Shown piece by piece: positions 49,388 to 59,361 of a DNA stretch of 64,000 bases (position 1 is the stretch's first letter; the number at the start of each line of letters is the position of its first letter). The position numbers and the translations under genes were made by a program. The stretch is from Bacillus cereus G9842. GTDB taxonomy: Bacteria; Bacillota; Bacilli; Bacillales; Bacillaceae_G. The notes below the pieces were generated by a model. It saw only the letters and a program-made list of their open reading frames with translations, made no database searches and was not told the origin of the DNA. Location of the stretch: assembly GCF_000021305.1 (NCBI RefSeq), contig NC_011772.1:3572001-3636000 (forward strand). The letters run 5' to 3'.

Positions 49388-50971
49388 TTGGAACAAAATC
49401 AAACTGTAACTTTAAACATCTTATTAACAAGCGATATACATGGCACTGTTTATCCCATTTACTACCAAGATAACTCCCCGGCAGAACTTGGTTTAGCTAA
49501 AATTTCTACTCTTATAAAAAAAGAACGTTCCCAAAATACAAACGTTCTTTTAATTGATAATGGTGACTTCATTCAAGGAACACCATTTACTTATCATTAT
49601 GTTACATACGAAAAAAACAAAAAAAACCCAATGTCCTTATTAGCGAATTACCTACAGTATGATGCTGCAGTTATCGGCAATCATGAATTTAATTACGGGA
49701 TGGACATATTAAATAATGCTGTGACTACTGCGAACTTCCCGTACCTATCAGCAAACATTTTAGATAAAAACATAAAGAAACCCTATTTCGGAAAACCTTA
49801 TATAATCAAACAGATTGAATCAAATATAAAAATTGCTATTTTAGGGGTAACAACACATTACATCCCAAATTGGGAACAGGCCCATCATATTAAAGATTTA
49901 CTATTTGAAGATGCATTAGAGACTACAAAAAAATGGGTTTCTTATATTCACGAACACGAGAAACCAGATTTATTAGTCGTAGCCTATCACGGTGGATTTG
50001 AAAGTGATTTACAAACCGGGGAACCGACTGAAGTGTTAACAGGTGAAAACCAAGGATATGCAATGTGCCAGGAAATTGAAGGCATAGATCTTTTACTAAC
50101 AGGTCATCAACACCGAGACATTTCTCACACAATGGCTAACGGTGTAACAATTTTACAGACCGGATGCAATGGACACTCAGTTGGAAAAGTAAAAGTAACA
50201 TTCGAAAAAATGAAACATAAATGGGTGAAAAAAGAGAGTTCTTCTGAATTATTATCTGTACAAGGGGTTGCAGCGGACCAAGATGTACTTTCATTGGTAG
50301 CCGATTACGAAGAGAAAACACAAAAGTGGCTTGATCAACCTATTGGAATTATTGAGGGGGACATGCAAATTTCAGATGCTATGCAAACTCGTTTGCATGA
50401 TCATCCTTTTATCGAGTTCATAAATAAAATACAGATGGATATAGCTAATGTATCAATTTCTTGTACAAGTTTGTTCCATAATACATCTCCAGGCTTCCCA
50501 GAACATGTAACAATGCGTGACATCGTTTCTAATTATATTTATCCAAACACATTAAAAGTAATTAGAATAACTGGAGCAGATATAAAAGATGCTCTTGAAC
50601 TCTCTGCTTCTTATTTCACATTAAAAACAGATGGATCCATCATCGTAAGCCCTACCTACATAGAACCAAAGCCACAACATTATAATTATGATATGTGGGA
50701 AGGGATTTCATATGTATTAAACATTTCAAAACCAATTGGTGAAAGAGTAGAATCTTTACAGCATAAAAGTGCTCCTCTTAATATGAATGACGAATATGAC
50801 GTTGTAATGAATAATTATCGTGCAAGTGGCGGGGGAAATTTCTTTATGTTTCAAAACAAACCGATAGTAAAAGATATACCCACTGATATGTCTGAACTTA
50901 TCGCTAATTATATATTGGAACATAGAACGATAGAAGCAACCGTTAATAACAACTGGAAAGTTATTAAATAA
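49388..50971 (+). CDS. 5'-nucleotidase/2',3'-cyclic phosphodiesterase family enzyme
   Basis: A 527-residue protein with a metallophosphatase domain (about 1-300: LLTSDIHGT, IDNGDFIQGTPF, VIGNHEFNYG, LLTGHQHRD) and a 5'-nucleotidase C-terminal domain (about 325-500: NYIYPNTLKVIRITGADIKDALE). There is no signal peptide, so it is cytosolic like B. subtilis YunD. It would release phosphate from nucleotides or UDP-sugars. The start is TTG at 49388 with AAAGGTGAG upstream. It is divergent from phnCDEE and shares its control region. Confidence 0.88.
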   Translation: MEQNQTVTLNILLTSDIHGTVYPIYYQDNSPAELGLAKISTLIKKERSQNTNVLLIDNGDFIQGTPFTYHYVTYEKNKKNPMSLLANYLQYDAAVIGNHEFNYGMDILNNAVTTANFPYLSANILDKNIKKPYFGKPYIIKQIESNIKIAILGVTTHYIPNWEQAHHIKDLLFEDALETTKKWVSYIHEHEKPDLLVVAYHGGFESDLQTGEPTEVLTGENQGYAMCQEIEGIDLLLTGHQHRDISHTMANGVTILQTGCNGHSVGKVKVTFEKMKHKWVKKESSSELLSVQGVAADQDVLSLVADYEEKTQKWLDQPIGIIEGDMQISDAMQTRLHDHPFIEFINKIQMDIANVSISCTSLFHNTSPGFPEHVTMRDIVSNYIYPNTLKVIRITGADIKDALELSASYFTLKTDGSIIVSPTYIEPKPQHYNYDMWEGISYVLNISKPIGERVESLQHKSAPLNMNDEYDVVMNNYRASGGGNFFMFQNKPIVKDIPTDMSELIANYILEHRTIEATVNNNWKVIK

Positions 50972-50987
50972 GGATTTTTACAAATAA

Positions 50988-51010
50988 AAAAGATGGGCTT
51001 CGCCCATCTT

Positions 51011-51012
<2 letters not shown>
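50988..51012. terminator. Bidirectional terminator nucleotidase/ynzC
   Basis: An 11-bp perfect stem (50988-50998 with 51002-51012), loop TTC, with A/T tails, lies between convergent genes. Confidence 0.85.
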
Positions 51013-51268
<256 letters not shown>

Positions 51269-51295
51269 TCAAAACTGATTATTATCATACAATAG

Positions 51296-51982
<687 letters not shown>

Positions 51983-52012
51983 CTATAGTGTAACATAAAT
52001 CTGCCATTTGTT

Positions 52013-52026
52013 CGAACTTATGTTTG
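52013..52026. promoter_or_regulatory. LexA (SOS) box
   Basis: CGAACTTATGTTTG matches the Bacillus SOS box CGAACNNNNGTTCG with one mismatch. It sits between divergent yneB and lexA, 68 bases before the lexA start. Confidence 0.8.
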
Positions 52027-52093
52027 TAGAATGTTTTTTCACATGTTATACTTATTAATAAGAAAAATGAAAGAAAACGAGGTGTTAGAAAAC

Positions 52094-52714
52094 ATGGAAA
52101 AGTTAACGAAACGCCAGCAAGACATTCTCGACTTTATTAAGCTAAAAGTACAAGAAAAAGGATATCCACCTTCCGTACGTGAAATTGGTCAAGCAGTCGG
52201 CCTCGCTTCTAGTTCTACAGTGCACGGACATTTATCACGATTAGAAGAAAAAGGATACATTCGACGCGATCCAACAAAACCACGTGCCATTGAAATTTTA
52301 GGCGAAGACCGAATGGATACGGAAACACAATCTGTTATTCAAGTTCCAATTGTCGGAAAAGTTACTGCTGGTTTACCAATTACAGCGGTCGAAAGCGTAG
52401 AGGAACATTTCCCACTTCCAGCTAGCATTGTTTCCGGAGCAGACCAAGTGTTCATGTTACGTATTTCTGGAGATAGTATGATTGAAGCTGGTATTTTCGA
52501 TGGAGATTTAGTTGTTGTTCGCCAACAACAGTCTGCATATAATGGTGAAATTGTAGTCGCTTTAACAGAAGATAACGAAGCAACTGTTAAACGTTTCTAT
52601 AAAGAAAAAGACCATTTCCGTCTACAACCAGAAAACTCTTCATTAGAACCTATCATTTTAAAACAAGTGTCAGTTATCGGGAAAGTAATTGGCGTATATC
52701 GTGATTTACATTAA
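52094..52714 (+). CDS. lexA: LexA repressor (SOS response)
   Basis: A 206-residue protein with an N-terminal winged HTH (residues about 1-65, [21 protein letters not shown]) and a C-terminal S24 peptidase domain. Self-cleavage would occur at Ala92-Gly93; the catalytic pair is Ser128 (SGDSMIEAG) and Lys166 (EATVKRFY). ATG 52094 is used (GAGGTG upstream); the frame to 52031 runs through the promoter. It is autoregulated through the box at 52013. Confidence 0.97.
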   Translation: MEKLTKRQQDILDFIKLKVQEKGYPPSVREIGQAVGLASSSTVHGHLSRLEEKGYIRRDPTKPRAIEILGEDRMDTETQSVIQVPIVGKVTAGLPITAVESVEEHFPLPASIVSGADQVFMLRISGDSMIEAGIFDGDLVVVRQQQSAYNGEIVVALTEDNEATVKRFYKEKDHFRLQPENSSLEPIILKQVSVIGKVIGVYRDLH

Positions 52715-52721
52715 AAATAAC

Positions 52722-52769
52722 AAAAAGAAGATAATTACCTTATTTATATACGGTAATTATCTTCTTTTT
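52722..52769. terminator. lexA terminator
   Basis: An 18-bp perfect stem (52722-52739 with 52752-52769) with a 12-base loop. It can also end the leftward DUF4097 operon. Confidence 0.85.
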
Positions 52770-52804
52770 GTATTTTGATAGATTTCCATGCACTCTATTT
52801 CTTA

Positions 52805-53608
52805 TTAACGAGTTTCAATCGTGACATCTCCAGCAGCCGTTTTACCGCTAATCTTTTTACTACCATTTCCAATTGTTACGTTATTATTTTCTTCATTAAA
52901 AATTGTTACATCTCCGGCAGCACTTTGCCCAGTAATTACCGCATCTTGTGGTTTTTCCGATAAAGTAATATCTATATCTCCCGCAGTTGAACTTGCTTCT
53001 AGATTATACTTAGAATCATGATCTTGAATATTTATTTCCCCACTTGTTGTTTTTGCGGTCACTTTCCCTATTACTTTTTTAAAGTTCACCTCACCAGCTT
53101 TTGTAGATCCCTCCACATTCTTAGACGTTACTTGTTTCAGCTCTACTTCTCCAGCAAGTGTTCTAACACTTACACTATCACTTTTCACATCACTCATTTC
53201 GATTTGTCCAGCAGATGAATTTACTTTTACATCTTGATAAGAGCGTTCGGGCACAAGGAGAGTCAATTTAGACGTTTGGAACCTAAAATCGTAAAAAGAA
53301 AAATCAAATGAAGCACCTTTTTCTCTTTCCCCAATAATTTTTAATGTGTCACCATCTTCTGCAATACGAATCACTTGTTTACGTACATCTCCTGATTGCT
53401 TTACATAAAAAGAAGAGTCAGGAGATTTTTGGATAACAATATCTCCGGCATCTAACTTAACTTCTATATTTTTTAATGTTTCGTTTTTAATTACATCTTC
53501 TTTATCGCCTTTTTCAGCAGTTTGTACTGCTTTTTCATATGTTTGGGAAATTCCTATTACTCCAATAATGATACAAGCGATAGCGATTAAAAATAGTTTT
53601 TTCATCAT
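52805..53608 (-). CDS. DUF4097 family beta-helix-like protein
   Basis: A 267-residue protein with an N-terminal membrane or signal segment (LFLIAIACIIIGVIGIS) and a long run of short beta repeats (INSSAGQIEMSDVKSDSVSVRTLAGEVELKQ-type units with GDI/GEV turns), as in DUF4097/LiaG-like proteins. It is likely extracellular and anchored. The ribosome site lies within the last codons of the preceding gene. It is third gene of a PadR-DUF1700-DUF4097 operon. Confidence 0.85.
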   Translation of the reverse strand: MMKKLFLIAIACIIIGVIGISQTYEKAVQTAEKGDKEDVIKNETLKNIEVKLDAGDIVIQKSPDSSFYVKQSGDVRKQVIRIAEDGDTLKIIGEREKGASFDFSFYDFRFQTSKLTLLVPERSYQDVKVNSSAGQIEMSDVKSDSVSVRTLAGEVELKQVTSKNVEGSTKAGEVNFKKVIGKVTAKTTSGEINIQDHDSKYNLEASSTAGDIDITLSEKPQDAVITGQSAAGDVTIFNEENNNVTIGNGSKKISGKTAAGDVTIETR

Positions 53609-54151
53609 TTACTCTCCTTTTATCATTTTGAAGTTCCATATTACGTATCGTACACACAATCTCTTAAACCACTTTGTACTATAAAAAGCGATAATACATA
53701 ACAACAAACCTACTCCAACAAACGTTATACTAACGAAAAGATCCAACCATATAAAAGTACCCATAAATACTTTTCCAATAACGAAAAATGGTGTTACTAC
53801 ACTAGCAATACCACCAATCCAAAAAGAAAATATAAAAGCAATAATTGCGACTAACGGGCCTAACACAATAATAAAATTAAACAAACTAAGTCCAATCGCT
53901 GCCATAACAGCTCTTGTCACATTTGAAGTCGATGGATTTTTTTTCATTTCATCGAAGCGATACATCGCAAGTAATTCTTTTGCGATTACTTTCGGAGAAC
54001 CAAGGCCCTGTATTATTTCTGATTCAGTTTTCCCCTCTTCTAGTCCAAACTGAAAGTGCTCTTCATAATCCAATAAAATATCTTGCCTCTCTTCCTCTGG
54101 TAACTTTCTAAGATAACTTGATAATTCTTTAAGAAACCCTTCTTTACTCAT
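53609..54151 (-). CDS. DUF1700 family membrane protein
   Basis: A 180-residue protein. The N-terminus [33 protein letters not shown] is the DUF1700 cytoplasmic helical domain, followed by three or four membrane segments. ATG 54151 overlaps the end of padR by eight bases, and AGGGGTGG precedes it. The function is unknown, but the pairing with PadR and DUF4097 recurs in Bacillus envelope-stress loci. Confidence 0.85.
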   Translation of the reverse strand: MSKEGFLKELSSYLRKLPEEERQDILLDYEEHFQFGLEEGKTESEIIQGLGSPKVIAKELLAMYRFDEMKKNPSTSNVTRAVMAAIGLSLFNFIIVLGPLVAIIAFIFSFWIGGIASVVTPFFVIGKVFMGTFIWLDLFVSITFVGVGLLLCIIAFYSTKWFKRLCVRYVIWNFKMIKGE

Positions 54152-54467
54152 CCCATTCCACCCCTTCAATAATTTCTTGTACCCCTTTCGCAAAATCACG
54201 CCATTCTGTTACTAACAAATGAAATTGCGTCTCCCCTTGTTCTGTTAATTGATAATATTTACGAGGTGGCCCTTCCGTAGATTCCTTTAAATACGTTTGA
54301 AAATACCCTTCTTTCGTCAAACGACGTAACAAAGGGTATACTGACCCTTCCGATATTAAAAATTTATTAGAGATTTGCTGAACAAGTTCATAACCGTAAC
54401 TATCTTTACGTTTTACAAGTGCTAATACACAAAGTTCAAGCACACCTTTTTTAAACTGAACGTTCAA
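54144..54467 (-). CDS. PadR family transcriptional regulator
   Basis: A 107-residue PadR winged-HTH protein: [54 protein letters not shown] and the basic wing [13 protein letters not shown]. The start is TTG at 54467 after AAGGAGG. It is first gene of its operon and probably represses it through the inverted repeat upstream at 54535-54563. Confidence 0.92.
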   Translation of the reverse strand: MNVQFKKGVLELCVLALVKRKDSYGYELVQQISNKFLISEGSVYPLLRRLTKEGYFQTYLKESTEGPPRKYYQLTEQGETQFHLLVTEWRDFAKGVQEIIEGVEWDE

Positions 54468-54534
54468 GTGCCATCCTCCTTCCCTATCTCAGTACTGTTC
54501 AATACACGGTACCTGATTTATCCATAATATACCA

Positions 54535-54563
54535 CTTAGTATTATTTATTGCAAGGTACTAAG
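54535..54563. promoter_or_regulatory. Possible PadR operator
   Basis: CTTAGTA (54535-54541) and TACTAAG (54557-54563) form a 7-bp perfect inverted repeat with 15-base spacing. A minus-strand -10-like TATTAT lies just downstream. Ordinary PadR sites have a different core, so this is tentative. Confidence 0.45.
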
Positions 54564-54726
54564 CTATATTTATTCCCTAAATTTAGAAAGCGAACTAACG
54601 AATCCCTGAATAAGACTGTGTTATAACTAAGCATCCTTCAAGGTTTCATTTCATTTACATTAAATATTAGACTTCATTCACTCTTTCCTCTTGAAGAATC
54701 CACCACAACCTTATTCACTATAGCTA

Positions 54727-54772
54727 ATGAGAAAAAGCCCCAATACTTATCGGTATTAGGGCTTTTTCTCAT
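54727..54772. terminator. Terminator at the left edge of the prophage remnant
   Basis: A 14-bp perfect outer stem (54727-54740 with 54759-54772) with an inner AATAC/GTATT pairing. It is placed to end the leftward lysis transcript. Confidence 0.8.
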
Positions 54773-54838
54773 TATTATATATTAATTGAATTTCTATTTG
54801 AGAACCTACATACGCGACAAATAATTTAATATCATATT

Positions 54839-55069
54839 TTATTTCTCATCCCCGTTTCCCAATATTTTTTGCTTAACATCTGATAAATCCTTTGACAACG
54901 AACTAAATGCTTTTGCTTGTTCTTCAATGACCTGTTGATTTTTTTCAATAACTTTTTGATATTGTTCTTCGCGCTGTTCATTCTTTTTTTGCGTAGTAAA
55001 CAGCATCCACACAAATAAAGCTGCGAATGCTCCTTGTTGAATCATTGAATTGAAGATTTGTTCTTCCAT
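54839..55069 (-). CDS. BhlA/UviB-like holin
   Basis: A 76-residue protein with a membrane segment near the N-terminus (GAFAALFVWMLFTTQKK) followed by a charged helix (EEQYQKVIEKNQQVIEEQAKAF). This is the BhlA/UviB holin pattern of Bacillus phages and bacteriocins. ATG 55069 follows GGAG by 9 bases; the ATG three codons earlier is too close to it. It lies downstream of the two lysins in the leftward lysis cassette. Confidence 0.87.
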   Translation of the reverse strand: MEEQIFNSMIQQGAFAALFVWMLFTTQKKNEQREEQYQKVIEKNQQVIEEQAKAFSSLSKDLSDVKQKILGNGDEK

Positions 55070-55130
55070 CGTTCTCATCTCCTTTTCAAAAATTAAAAAG
55101 AATCACACGAGTGACCCTACTCTAATATCC

Positions 55131-55973
55131 TTATCTCACATTAAAATGTTCTTCTTTTACCCATGTATTTTGTCCAATATCGATATAACCATCTTTTCTT
55201 GCAAAAATCCCATATGGATAAGATCCATCTACATTTCCTTTATAATTTCCATTTGGACCATCATATGTGTTAATACCATAACCTGCTGGATATTTTGAAT
55301 AAGCATGGAACCACTCTACTTCAAAGTGTTCTTCTTTTGCCCATGCTTCCCAACCTAGGCACAACATATTTTCATTCCCACCATACCAAGCAGCATCTAT
55401 AATTAAATATGGCATTTTTGTATTAATGACATGACCTGTGAACCAGGCATCTTTTCCAGGGCCACTATATAAATTGATACCCGATCCTTCTGGGTATTTA
55501 GACGTTGCGATACCTAGCCCTTTTGGTTGTAGTGGTTTATTAGAAGGATCTGTTGTACCACCACCGTCTCCTTTTCCTAAGTAATCTAATGGATTCACAG
55601 CATTACTCTTATTAACGTTCCAAGACCCTTTATGCAATTCAAAATGTAGATGTTGACCAGTAACTTCTCCCGTGCTACCCATAACTCCAATAGTTTGTCC
55701 TTGCGTAACATAATCACCTTCTTTCACCGTTCGAGAACCGCTACGCATATGAGCATATACTGTTTCCCATGTACCCCCATCAATAGTGTGCACAATCATA
55801 ATACATTCACCATAACTAGATGAAACATAAGAACGACTAACTCGTCCGCTAGCCGCTGCATAAATCGGATGATAACCCGATTCAGCCAGATCTATCCCAT
55901 GATGATCTGGTCTACTCCCCCTAAAACCACTTGTTACTCTCGTTGTATCGGTTGGATAAATAAATTTCGCCAT
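55131..55973 (-). CDS. M23 endopeptidase lysin with C-terminal binding repeats
   Basis: A 280-residue phage lysin. The M23 metallopeptidase domain (about 1-125) has DHHGIDLAESG, with the zinc His and Asp, and GQHLHFELH, the second His pair. After a Gly-rich linker (GKGDGGGTTDP) comes a module of two repeats, each SKYPxGxGIN-Y--P and ending EEHF. The module is nearly identical to that of the next lysin. It cuts peptide cross-bridges of peptidoglycan. The ATG follows GGAAGGAAG. Confidence 0.88.
   Translation of the reverse strand: MAKFIYPTDTTRVTSGFRGSRPDHHGIDLAESGYHPIYAAASGRVSRSYVSSSYGECIMIVHTIDGGTWETVYAHMRSGSRTVKEGDYVTQGQTIGVMGSTGEVTGQHLHFELHKGSWNVNKSNAVNPLDYLGKGDGGGTTDPSNKPLQPKGLGIATSKYPEGSGINLYSGPGKDAWFTGHVINTKMPYLIIDAAWYGGNENMLCLGWEAWAKEEHFEVEWFHAYSKYPAGYGINTYDGPNGNYKGNVDGSYPYGIFARKDGYIDIGQNTWVKEEHFNVR
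55136..55530. repeat. Duplicated lysin C-terminal segment, copy 1
   Basis: About 395 bases encoding the wall-binding module are repeated almost base for base at 56101-56503, with only scattered differences. It is the left copy of a direct repeat. Confidence 0.85.
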
Positions 55974-56096
55974 AATAATCTTCCTTCCTATTTATAAGTG
56001 ATATAAAAAGGCACTTAAAAAAGCACCCTTTCATAACATTTTTTCTTTATATTTAAATTTAATATTTATAATCGCAGAATAAGAAACCCTTTGTTA

Positions 56097-57086
56097 TTAC
56101 CTTACATTAAAATGTTCTTCTTTTACCCATGTATTTTGTCCAATATCGATATAGCCATCTTTTCTCGCAAAAACGCCATATGGATAAGATCCATCTACAT
56201 TTCCTTTATAATTTCCATTTGGACCATCATATGTGTTAATACCATAACCTGCTGGATATTTTGAATAAGCATGGAACCACTCTACTTCAAAGTGTTCTTC
56301 TTTCGCCCATGCTTCCCAACCTAGGCACAACATATTTTCATTCCCACCATACCAAGCAGCATCTATAATTAAATATGGCATTTTTGTATTAATGACATGA
56401 CCTGTGAACCAAGCATCTTTTCCAGGGCCACTATATAAATTGATACCCGATCCTTCTGGGTATTTAGACGTTGCGATTCCTAGTCCTTTTGGTTGTAACG
56501 GTTTATTGTCACCACCATCAGTTCCTCCGTTAAAATCAACATATTGCTTAACAATTTCAGAGTAGAAGAAATTCCCCCCATTTTTATATCGATAACCACC
56601 ATTGTAGGCAACAGCGATAGGGTGACTATATTTCACCATAGCACCAGTTGTATTTCCGAGTGATGGAGCAACAACTGTTTTAGAATACAAATCTGCTACC
56701 GGTAATGAATGCTGTTTATTGTTAGAAGCTAACCAGCGAAGGTAAGCTCGTCCAAAATTATACGATTGAACAATGGCACTTAAATCTGTAATACCATTTT
56801 TCTTTGCATCATCAAAAGCTCCCTTTAAATGCTTTACTCCGTAATAAATTGAATCCTTAGGATTTTTAATTGTATTCATTGGCCAACCTTGTGATTCACT
56901 GGACTGCATAATATCGGGGGTTGTTTCAGAGTTCCCTCCACTTTCCACCATAATAATTCCAAGTACGTAAGGAACTAACTCAGGTACTCCTTGTGCGGAA
57001 CATTCACTTTCTACCATTGATTGCCAACGTAACACTTGTTGTGGCAAATTCTTTGTTTTGACTGAAGCAGCTAATAAATTCATCAT
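56097..57086 (-). CDS. Lysozyme-like phage lysin with the same binding repeats
   Basis: A 329-residue protein. The N-terminal ~180 residues form a lysozyme-like (CwlT/Tn916 Orf14-type) muramidase or transglycosylase: VPELVPYVLGIIMVESGGNS with the catalytic Glu, TPDIMQSSESQGWP, and VQSYNFGRAYLRWL. A GGTDGGDNKP linker leads to the two-repeat wall-binding module shared with the M23 lysin. It precedes the M23 gene, so both are expressed together. Two adjacent ATG codons start it, with AGGAG upstream. Confidence 0.85.
   Translation of the reverse strand: MMNLLAASVKTKNLPQQVLRWQSMVESECSAQGVPELVPYVLGIIMVESGGNSETTPDIMQSSESQGWPMNTIKNPKDSIYYGVKHLKGAFDDAKKNGITDLSAIVQSYNFGRAYLRWLASNNKQHSLPVADLYSKTVVAPSLGNTTGAMVKYSHPIAVAYNGGYRYKNGGNFFYSEIVKQYVDFNGGTDGGDNKPLQPKGLGIATSKYPEGSGINLYSGPGKDAWFTGHVINTKMPYLIIDAAWYGGNENMLCLGWEAWAKEEHFEVEWFHAYSKYPAGYGINTYDGPNGNYKGNVDGSYPYGVFARKDGYIDIGQNTWVKEEHFNVR
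56101..56503. repeat. Duplicated lysin C-terminal segment, copy 2
   Basis: This is the right copy of the nearly identical segment at 55136-55530. Recombination between the copies would fuse one catalytic domain to the other gene's module and delete about 970 bases. Confidence 0.85.
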
Positions 57087-57210
57087 TAAACATCTCCTTA
57101 TTTGCTATTATTTTCGCCTGTAAACCTACTACTTTACTAAATATAACCGGAAGCCAAATGCCCATTTATCTATAAAATCACTTCATGTTACTCACCTTCT
57201 TTCACAACAA

Positions 57211-57240
57211 AAAGAGCAACCATAAAAATAGTTGCCCTTT
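57211..57240 (-). terminator. Terminator downstream of the ArpU-like gene
   Basis: A hairpin with GGGCAAC and GTTGCTC arms on the minus strand is followed by TTTTTG. It separates the regulatory block from the lysis block. Confidence 0.7.
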
Positions 57241-57320
57241 CGTCGAAATCTTATATTACTACTATAAATCACTTTTTCAATACTTTCTGTACACTGCATG
57301 TATCCTACAAAAAGGTAACA

Positions 57321-57707
57321 TTAAAACCCATCTAAAAACTTGACAATCTTTCTTATTTCAGCATGTTTTCGGCGGATATAGCCTGTACTATAATGTAATT
57401 CAAACGCTATTTGTTCTAAAGTCATTCCATCAACATATTTCATTTTAAGTATTTGATGATCCAGTCCTGTAAACTTATTAATTAAAAGCTTTAAATCATA
57501 CTCTTCATTCATCTTATAAGCTAATTCATATTCAATTACTTCAATTCGTCCTTCTACCTTAGCCCCTTCCGATTCAGCGTTTAATCGTACATTTTGCAAA
57601 TCACCACTAATCCAACGCTTCAATTCGGCTTTTGATTTATCTAAGTTGTATTCTAAATAAGTAATTTCTTCTTCTAACTTCTTACAATCTTTGAGCCATT
57701 CGAACAC
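57321..57707 (-). CDS. ArpU-like phage late transcription regulator
   Basis: A 128-residue protein with a basic helical N-terminus and a sigma-70 region 4-like HTH near the C-terminus (DHQILKMKYVDGMTLEQIAFELHYSTGYIRRKHAEI). Such ArpU/sigma-like regulators activate late genes in Firmicute phages. The start is GTG at 57707 with a modest GGGTG. A short frame upstream overlaps it, suggesting coupling. Confidence 0.72.
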   Translation of the reverse strand: MFEWLKDCKKLEEEITYLEYNLDKSKAELKRWISGDLQNVRLNAESEGAKVEGRIEVIEYELAYKMNEEYDLKLLINKFTGLDHQILKMKYVDGMTLEQIAFELHYSTGYIRRKHAEIRKIVKFLDGF

Positions 57708-57846
57708 TTACCGATTCACCCACTTCCGTTCTTTTTACAAAGTCTCTTAATACTAATTTAATAGAATGAATATGCTTATTAACTTTTTCAATCTTTATTA
57801 CTTGTAAATTATCTTTCATTTTATAAACACAACCCTTTCCTAACAT
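57682..57846 (-). CDS. Candidate 54-residue phage protein
   Basis: A minus frame from ATG 57846 (AGAGGGT 7 bases before it) to a TAA at 57682, overlapping the ArpU-like start by 26 bases. A second in-frame ATG is at 57819. The product is basic and helical (KIEKVNKHIHSIKLVLRDFVKR). No family is recognised. The overlap and spacing fit phage gene packing. Confidence 0.5.
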   Translation of the reverse strand: MLGKGCVYKMKDNLQVIKIEKVNKHIHSIKLVLRDFVKRTEVGESVSVRMAQRL

Positions 57847-58115
57847 TTTTTTACCCTCTATTGATAAGTTCCTTACATCTTTAGAATTCAGATATTGTAA
57901 TTAATTCCTGAATCCTTTTGAAAAAACTTCTAACAGTTCCCATAGAACTTTAAGAAATAAACTGAAATTACAAATGGTTCATACTTGATCCAAACATTCA
58001 CTAATATCTTTATAATACTGTTCACTATGCATCGGGAATCTTTAAAGAATATAAATGTATTATTTTTTATTAAGGTAATATATTTCAAAATAACAAAATC
58101 ATCTAACGTTTTTTC

Positions 58116-59003
58116 TTATGACTTATATTTATTTAACACTTCTTGTAATCTCTCACGCTCTTCATCAGTAGATTGCACGATTTTTCTTTCCTCTTCTTGA
58201 TTTGTTGATTCATCATCTTTGTATAACCAATCAGGTACAATCTCTTTTCTATTTGAATACTTCCTACCTATCCCATTATATTTCTTTTTCTTGCTCATTT
58301 CGAAACGTCTATCTAGTATGGCCACATCAACTAATGTTTTAACTTCTTGCTCCTTCCAATTCCTCAATATAGCCTTAATGTAGTTCCATCTTGGTGCATT
58401 CTCATCAACGGCTTTATTAATTGCATGCTGAATTAATTCATCACTAAACAAATTACAAAAATCCCCCAACTCTGCAATTGCAATTTCACTTAACGGAATG
58501 CCCGTCCCCTTAATAAAGTTGCAACTTACTTTAACCTTCTCATTGCTGGATACACAAGAATCTAATTTATCAATATCATCATAATGATTAGTATTTTGTA
58601 TATTAGTATTTCGTTTATTAGTAGTTATTCTATTAGTATTTAGTAGTGCTTGATTTTCCTCATATGGCTTTACCACATCTTGGTTTTCCACTTGTGGCAT
58701 GTTCCTTTGTGGCGTTTCGTAAATTTCCGTATCCCACCTTGTAATTTTTTTGGTATTCCCATCACGAACAGGATAACGTTTTACATAACCTAATTCTTTT
58801 AATTCCTTAAAACCTGTACGGAGCGAATCTTCTCCATCCTTAGCATGTCGAGCTAATTCGCTAATATGAAAAGTCCAATCGTCTGGTAATGTAAGCGCAT
58901 AGGCTAAGATTCCTTTCGCTTTCCAAGACAACCTTTCATCTTTTAAACCAGTATTATTTATAACGGAATAATTACTATCTTTTTTCACTCGAATAATTCC
59001 CAT
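58116..59003 (-). CDS. DnaD-domain-like phage replication protein
   Basis: A 295-residue protein. The N-terminal ~95 residues form a winged HTH (LSWKAKGILAYALTLPDDWTFHISELARHAKDGEDSLRTGFKELKELGYVKR) typical of phage replication initiators. The C-terminal part around residues 190-240 (AINKAVDENAPRWNYIKAILRNWKEQEVKT) is the DnaD-like region. It probably opens the phage origin and recruits host helicase. ATG 59003 follows GAGGTGG; the frame to 59027 is not needed. Confidence 0.82.
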   Translation of the reverse strand: MGIIRVKKDSNYSVINNTGLKDERLSWKAKGILAYALTLPDDWTFHISELARHAKDGEDSLRTGFKELKELGYVKRYPVRDGNTKKITRWDTEIYETPQRNMPQVENQDVVKPYEENQALLNTNRITTNKRNTNIQNTNHYDDIDKLDSCVSSNEKVKVSCNFIKGTGIPLSEIAIAELGDFCNLFSDELIQHAINKAVDENAPRWNYIKAILRNWKEQEVKTLVDVAILDRRFEMSKKKKYNGIGRKYSNRKEIVPDWLYKDDESTNQEEERKIVQSTDEERERLQEVLNKYKS

Positions 59004-59072
59004 ACTAGCCACCTCATAAATTCTCAAAAACGGTATTCAATGGTATACTTATCTAGAGATATTTTTTCTTAT

Positions 59073-59094
59073 AGAATCCGCTGCAACGGATTCT
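59073..59094 (+). other. Small hairpin upstream of the replication gene
   Basis: An 8-bp perfect stem with AGAATCCG and CGGATTCT arms and a 6-base loop has TTTCTT after it on the + strand. No + gene ends here. It may be a weak antisense terminator. Confidence 0.4.
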
Positions 59095-59155
59095 TTTCTT
59101 ATACATTCATTCAAAACAATTATGCTATCCGTATCAATTTTCTCCTAAACCTCTC

Positions 59156-59350
59156 TTATTCCTCAAATTCAACATCCACTTGAATTTCGATATTCATAGG
59201 AATTTCTTGTGTTATACGAATCACATTTTGACTCACTCCTTTTTGAATAAGCTTTCTAACCTGCTCTTTTGCATCTTCTTTTGTTTTAAATTCACTGACA
59301 GTTGGTAGTCCTGCTAAACTGCTAGTAATGACTAAAATCTTTCTTTGCAT
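59156..59350 (-). CDS. Small phage protein, 64 residues
   Basis: A short protein with an alpha/beta pattern (KILVITSSLAGLPTVSEFKTKEDAKEQVRKLIQKG, then IEIQVDVEFEE). The ATG has a strong TAGGAGG. It lies 11 bases after the Rha gene, in the same transcript. No function is known. Confidence 0.7.
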   Translation of the reverse strand: MQRKILVITSSLAGLPTVSEFKTKEDAKEQVRKLIQKGVSQNVIRITQEIPMNIEIQVDVEFEE

Positions 59351-59361
59351 GTTCTTTCCTC

